Part shown: positions 40,101 to 46,100 of the stretch, in pieces
Position numbering within the stretch: the first letter of the stretch is position 1
Layout: each line of letters opens with the position of its first letter
Origin: Pseudeuparius sepicola
Taxonomy: Eukaryota; Arthropoda; Insecta; Coleoptera; Anthribidae
Reading direction: 5' to 3'
Assembly (NCBI GenBank): GCA_963920635.1
Contig: OY987307.1
Coordinates: 15,577,735 to 15,641,734 of the forward strand
Length of the DNA stretch: 64,000 nucleotides
Notes under the pieces: generated by a model
The model's database searches: none
Seen by the model: the letters and a program-made list of their open reading frames with translations, nothing else
What the model was told of the DNA's origin: nothing
Program-made: the position numbers and the translations under genes

Positions 40101-43100
40101 CTTAGCCTTCTTAACGCATGTTCCACCTTGAACTTTATAAGTGTATTGTTTAGAACGTAAGCCGACAAAGTGAGTCATGATTTTTCCGTTATTCTCATCT
40201 TTCATAAGGCCCGGCACTTTTTTATTCGCAGATGGTATATTATATGGGTTGTCAGCTAAATAGTCGCTGGTATCAAACCGATGTAGATCTCTTTTTATAA
40301 CATCTTCGTACACATCTTGGCAATGTATTTCATAAATCAATGAATCCGTGTCGGTATATAGCAGCTTACATTCAGACGGTTGAAATTTCCGAAGCATATA
40401 TCCATAATGAAAATCATAAACACAAGTTTTCGAAATCTCTAGAATTGCTGCTCCAATATAGAGGGGTTTATTGAAAATTATATTTGATTTGTTTAATTCT
40501 ACGCTAATCAAACATTCGTCGAAGATCGTTCTACTTCTAAAGTGTGGACTAGAAATTAGATTTTTTGCACCATATCTACCCTCCCATTTTCGAACTAATT
40601 TGACTACGCGATGTTTTCTTATATTCTCCATCGTTTTGCCGTAGACCGCGTTATTCATTAGCTTGAAAAGATTTTTTTCAAATTCGTTTTTGGCCTGCGA
40701 GCGGAGTCGTGTATTGACATCTATATATGGTTTCAACCACGGTGCCTGACTGAATTTTAAAACACGATGTATTTTTTTAAGCACTAACCCATTATTCATA
40801 GCTTGTTTTAAGTTCCTATATTGTAAAATATATTTCTCTTTAGGATGTAAGGTTGTCATAAGTTTTGATAATTTCGAATTTTTGGGGGTACTATGTTCGG
40901 CACAAAACGGAAGATCTTTGTGTAAGTCATGCAGACGTTCCGGATAGTCTAAATCTACCTCAAGCATATAACCTATTGGACCTTCGTCGGGAACGGTAGT
41001 TACATCGATATTTGAATCGATCCATTTAAATTCTCCGTATGGAAGGTATTCACTCATGGCCCAACCGTATAAATTGTTTACATCTAAATAGAGGAGATAC
41101 TTTGAAATTTCGTTTGATTTAAAATTCTCCATATATTTGTTGTTTGCCTCTGCAAAGCGATTGCAACATTGACTTATACCTCCTCTTATAGATTTCTCAA
41201 AAAACATTAGCATATCTATATCTTGAAAAGATTCAAGCCGACACCCCGTATATTTGAGCATACAATCCCAAGTGTATCCCGGAACTGTGTAATAATGTGC
41301 AGGATCCAACCCGTAAGTCTCGTGACATGTTTTACGAAAATTTTCAAAAACGTCTACTAACAGCATCACATCAGTTTTAAGGTACAAATCTGAATATTCA
41401 CCTAAATTTTTAATATTAAATTTTTTCCAAACGTTTTGAGCATGTATATACTCATTTTCATCAATATTAACATTGTTTAGTTTGCTATAAAAATCATCAA
41501 TTTTAGGTAAAGATGTTTCCTCTAGTCTTTCAATTGTGTCTATATAGTCATAAGGAAAAATACCTTTTCGGGTTAACAATTCGAAATTTTCTTTAGGTAA
41601 ACCGCGAAACATATTTCTGGTATTTATTAAATTCCTTTCATTGAGATTTGAGACTAGAGTGCTCAGTGATGAGTTCATAAATCTAAAGGAATCTATAAAT
41701 CGAAATCTAATATTAGTATTATTATCAAATATTGTGAAACTAATATACTGTTCTTTGTTTACGGGAAGCAATGAGACATTATTTCTCTTCGCTAAATCTC
41801 TAATTATAAAATGACTATCGTATCCAGAAAGGTTGTGAAAGATAACGGGAATTACAAAAGAATTGGTATAATTTAGATTACATTGATTATGCGCATATCC
41901 CCTGAAGTTACCTGTCAGGTGACAATGGTCTCGCACTATCTTATCGGTAAGCTGGAAATTTTTATTGCAAATATGACATGACTTTGTAGCGTCCTTGAGA
42001 CTTACGACTTGATTCATTGATTTCACGTTTTTCAATTTTGATGATACTATAGCGGCAACTTCAGCCAACTGATCTGCGAACCAACTCATACAGTCTGTAT
42101 TTCGATAACTTTTGTAACAAGAGAGACTATCATCATAACTGCATTTAAAGAAATATCCGGCACTAAACGCTTCATGCTTCTGATATTTTTCAGTCTTTAG
42201 CGTTCGTTGGGAATCATTGTATGGTTTTAAGATGGACTCAAAATCGGAGTACATTAAAAATGGAACGCTTTCTTTGTTAACGTAGTTTTTAAACTCAATA
42301 TACTTCTCCGTAGGGAAAATTATTTTACATTCATTCATTTTTTCACATTCATCGGTATGCTCTTCCAACTTTTTTTGCGTTTGAAAGTAATTTAAACATC
42401 TGTCACAGAGAAACTTTTTTGAGTGATGCTTATTTACTTGTTTAAATATTAATCTAGACATATCCTTTATCAAAACGTAGTGATATTTTATTTCAACATT
42501 TTCATTATCGTTAGTGTCCCAGGTATCATAATTTAGTTTAGGAAAATATTTATCTTGAATTAATAAGAGGTTAACGTGTTTGTCTACTTTCTGTTTGGTT
42601 AGACGACTGGGTACAACAGAGAAATTATATTTTGTATCCATCTCTAAACAAAAAACATTAATTGAGACATGGTTGAGTTTTTCAAATTTTGTAATTTGAG
42701 GAATAGTCATTGGAAACTGGATTCCGGTTAAATTCAAAACATCGGAATAGTGAGGATACGAAGAAGTTCTACAGGTTTTTTTGTTTGTCGGATATAGACC
42801 AGCTACTATGCTCCAGACAAAACAGGCTTCATCTTGATTTTGTATATTTAAGCAAGCATTTCTATTAGAAATTTGTTCGGGTAACCTTATGAAAGATGAA
42901 GCTCCATTGCCCAATTCATATTTGTTAATATTTACTTCAAGAGATATTATTCTGTTAAGAGCATACCCGCTTTGTCCTTCTTCGAACTCTTCGAGCGAAT
43001 TTAAAATTTTTTCATATACGTTCGTTCTGAACCAGTAGTCTAAATCTACTCCTAAATCAATCTCACAGTTTTTGGTGTTAAAATACTTATTTTCTAGAAT

Positions 43101-46100
43101 TTCATCATCTCCAGATTTTTTTATAAACTCTGCGCAAAAGCAAGTATTCACTTTAATCATGGAATGAGATTTCAATATTTTTTTTATTTTTAATTTAAAA
43201 ATTGTGGAGCAGTCGTTTAGAAATTCCTTTACGTCTTTGTGTTTTAAATTGATTATTATGCTCGTCTGCAGTCTGTTCGCGAAAGCCGAGTTGATATTTT
43301 CCCACTTTATGCGTTTTGCTAATTTCCCCTGAGCTAAACCCATTCCTGTATGAGAGTTTTCATTTAATAACTGCTTGATGGAGGCTCGAAATGCTTTAAT
43401 CAACCCTAAAGAAGATTGTAATTTTCGACGAATACCCACCGAAAGATTTTGTTTCTTAAGACATTTATTGAAAAGGGTAATATTTATGTTTGATAAATTA
43501 ACCCACCTATTTATTTTTATCGGTAATGGATTTATGTGTAATAACTGGTAGGCTTTAGTAGCATTCTCACAGATTCCTTTAGTAATTTTTGTGATTTCTT
43601 GTTCATCGTTACTATTTGAAATTATAAGCATCTTTACTTAAATGAGCAACTAAATATTCTAACCTTACTGTTAAAACTGATGACAAGGTTCTTGGAATCT
43701 TAGACCAATTGCGCGACCACTTGCATTCGCTCTTCGCCGACTAATATAAAAATTAAACCATTTTCAGATATTTATACATCTCCAATCTGATGACATAGCA
43801 TGGTTACCTACCGAGTCAACATATATTTAGCTGATGTTGCAGTTTGCAATGTGAGTCGATGAGTCAAGAAACCCATGAAATTTGACACCTTTGTAATCTG
43901 ACACCGTGGTATCATGTTTCATTTCCGGTTTCAAATTTCATGCTATTCGGCAGAAAACAATCTGATGACATAGCATGGTTGTTGACCTGCGGCGTTAGCA
44001 TATATTTAGCTGATGTTGCAGTTTGCAATGTGAGTCGATTATTGACCTGCTGCGTCAAGAAACCAGCGTATAATTTCGCTGTTCGGTAGATTGTTGACCT
44101 GACGTGTCAGAAAATGAAATACTTTTATTAATAGATAAGAATATCCAGAGCTATTCCTTTAGACTTATAACTTTTCAACGTTTTTTAGATTTCTTAATAT
44201 TAATGCAGCTACTTCAGCCAACTTATAATCTTATAAAAAATAATGAAGAATAATTTTGTAAATAAAATGAACGAAAATGTCCAAAAATATACTAGGAATT
44301 AAAGTAACCGCACCCAAAATTGTTATTAATATAGTCTATCAAGTGTCAATGAATCCTGTCAAATGCACTTGAACGTGTTTATATGTTCGGCGCTCAGAAG
44401 CAATCGGAACATTCAGATTTGAGTTTCAATTTTGTAGGGGTAAATAAAAGATAGACTAGATTTCATATTTTATTTTTTACAATTTTCTAAATTTATGTTT
44501 TTGAACTTTTTATTTATTTCAATTTGAATTTCATATTTCAAATTTTGAAGAGATCTTAGATAAAATTCCAATCTTCTTTTGTAGTGATGTCTGCGTCGCC
44601 TCTTGTCAGTGGGATTCATTCTTCCTCAAATTTAATATTCGTTGTCCTACCAATGAGGTCCAGACTCGTCAAGAAGATCTTCTTTCCGTTGGTGATTTCC
44701 CGGTTTATGTCTTCGATGCGTTCAGACGTAAATTCTTTTACGAACCGTGCAGGTAGCGCAGTTTGAAAATTTTCAAATTCGACGAACACTTTCTCCCCGT
44801 ACCTTGTTTCAATTCTTCTAAAAGATAAAATTTTATGTTTTTCACCAACCACTAACTCTCTTGCACTCACAATTTCTTTTACGAAGTTATTTTCGTTCAA
44901 CTGTTTCAGAAAAGACATATTTCAATATCGCGGGTCAATGACCCCTTAAAGGTTATCGATCTGGTAACCACTTGACCTCTAGCTTCAGGTCAAGGTTAAT
45001 GGAACGTGACCCCTTAAAGTTCATTGAACCCGCAGGTCAAGGTTATTTTCAAATTTCCCGCCTTGGCGGCCATTGACGTCACTTCCGTTCCCAGAAAAAG
45101 TGCCACGTGTCAAGGTGACCCCTTAAAGTTCATTGACCTTCAGGTTAAAAGGTGACCTCTTAAAGTTCATTGACCTTCAGGTCAAGGTTAATAAGGTGAC
45201 CTCTTAAAGTTCATTGACCGGTCAAGGTTAACAAGGTGACCCCTTAAAGTTCATTGAACCCGCAGGTTAAGGTCATTTTCAAATTTCCCGCCTTGGCGAC
45301 CATTGACGTCACTTCCGTTCCCAGAACTGTGAGCAAAGTTCAATTTTTCAAGGTAGAACCCAAGTGCCACGTGTCAAGGTAACCTCTTAAAGTTCATTGA
45401 CCGGTCAAGGTAACAAGGTGACCTATTAAAGTTCATTGAACCCGCGGGTCAATGACCCCTTAAAGGTTATCGATCTGGTAACCCCTTGGCCTCTAGATAA
45501 CCTTCAGGTCAAGGTTAACAAGGTGACCCCTTAAAGTTCATTGAACCCGCAGGTCAAGGCCATTTTCAAATTTCCCGCCTTGGCGGCCATCTTGTGACGT
45601 CACTTCCGCCCTGGAGTACCCTTTGCTATACTACTCACCTTTTTAATATAAATTCGCCACGGCACAGGCATCAACATAATAAGTGCTTAATCAGCCATCT
45701 TTAAAATTAAAACAATATTTATAAGAGTGATTTATATCACTAAAAGTTGTAAAAGCATATAAAGGTAACTTTGGTATCAAATTGACAATGAAAAGGTGTA
45801 TATAATATGTTCAGTATGACTTCCGCTGTGCTAATTTTGATGTGTACTTAATGATTTATTTTTCCGACATAACGTTTTATAAACTGTTGCCGTCAATCTG
45901 TAACCGTTGTATTTTTGCTCGAGACAGGTAATAGGGGAAGTGGTCATGAGGTCATCGTATGACCTGGACCAACACTATATTAAAGACCTGTGCATAGCGC
46001 TGTTTCAAGCCACTGGCGCTACATGACGAAACAAATTTACACGGTAGTTTAATGTTAAAACATCATTGTTTCGGAATCTTTTATAAAATAAAAACATGCA

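Larger units (their letters stand above)
28639..45635. mobile_element. Complete Maverick/Polinton (adintovirus-like) element, 16,997 bp
   Basis: Starts 5'-AGTAGTATAGC and ends with its exact inverse GCTATACTACT. A perfect 6-bp target duplication CACCTT lies directly outside (28,633-28,638; 45,636-45,641), the length and AG...CT ends known for Polintons. It carries the family's core set: protein-primed PolB, retroviral-like integrase, adenain-type protease, packaging ATPase, double- and single-jelly-roll capsid proteins. It also has a PLA2-domain virion protein and a BIR-RING protein. Genes run + from both the left repeat and the interior, and - for PolB and the right-repeat gene. Nearly all frames are open, so the insertion is young. 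Confidence 0.97.

Noticed and set aside
44584..44766. Open frames antisense to the TIR gene and many other mirror frames in the Polinton
   Set aside because: They are shadows of the real genes in other frames.
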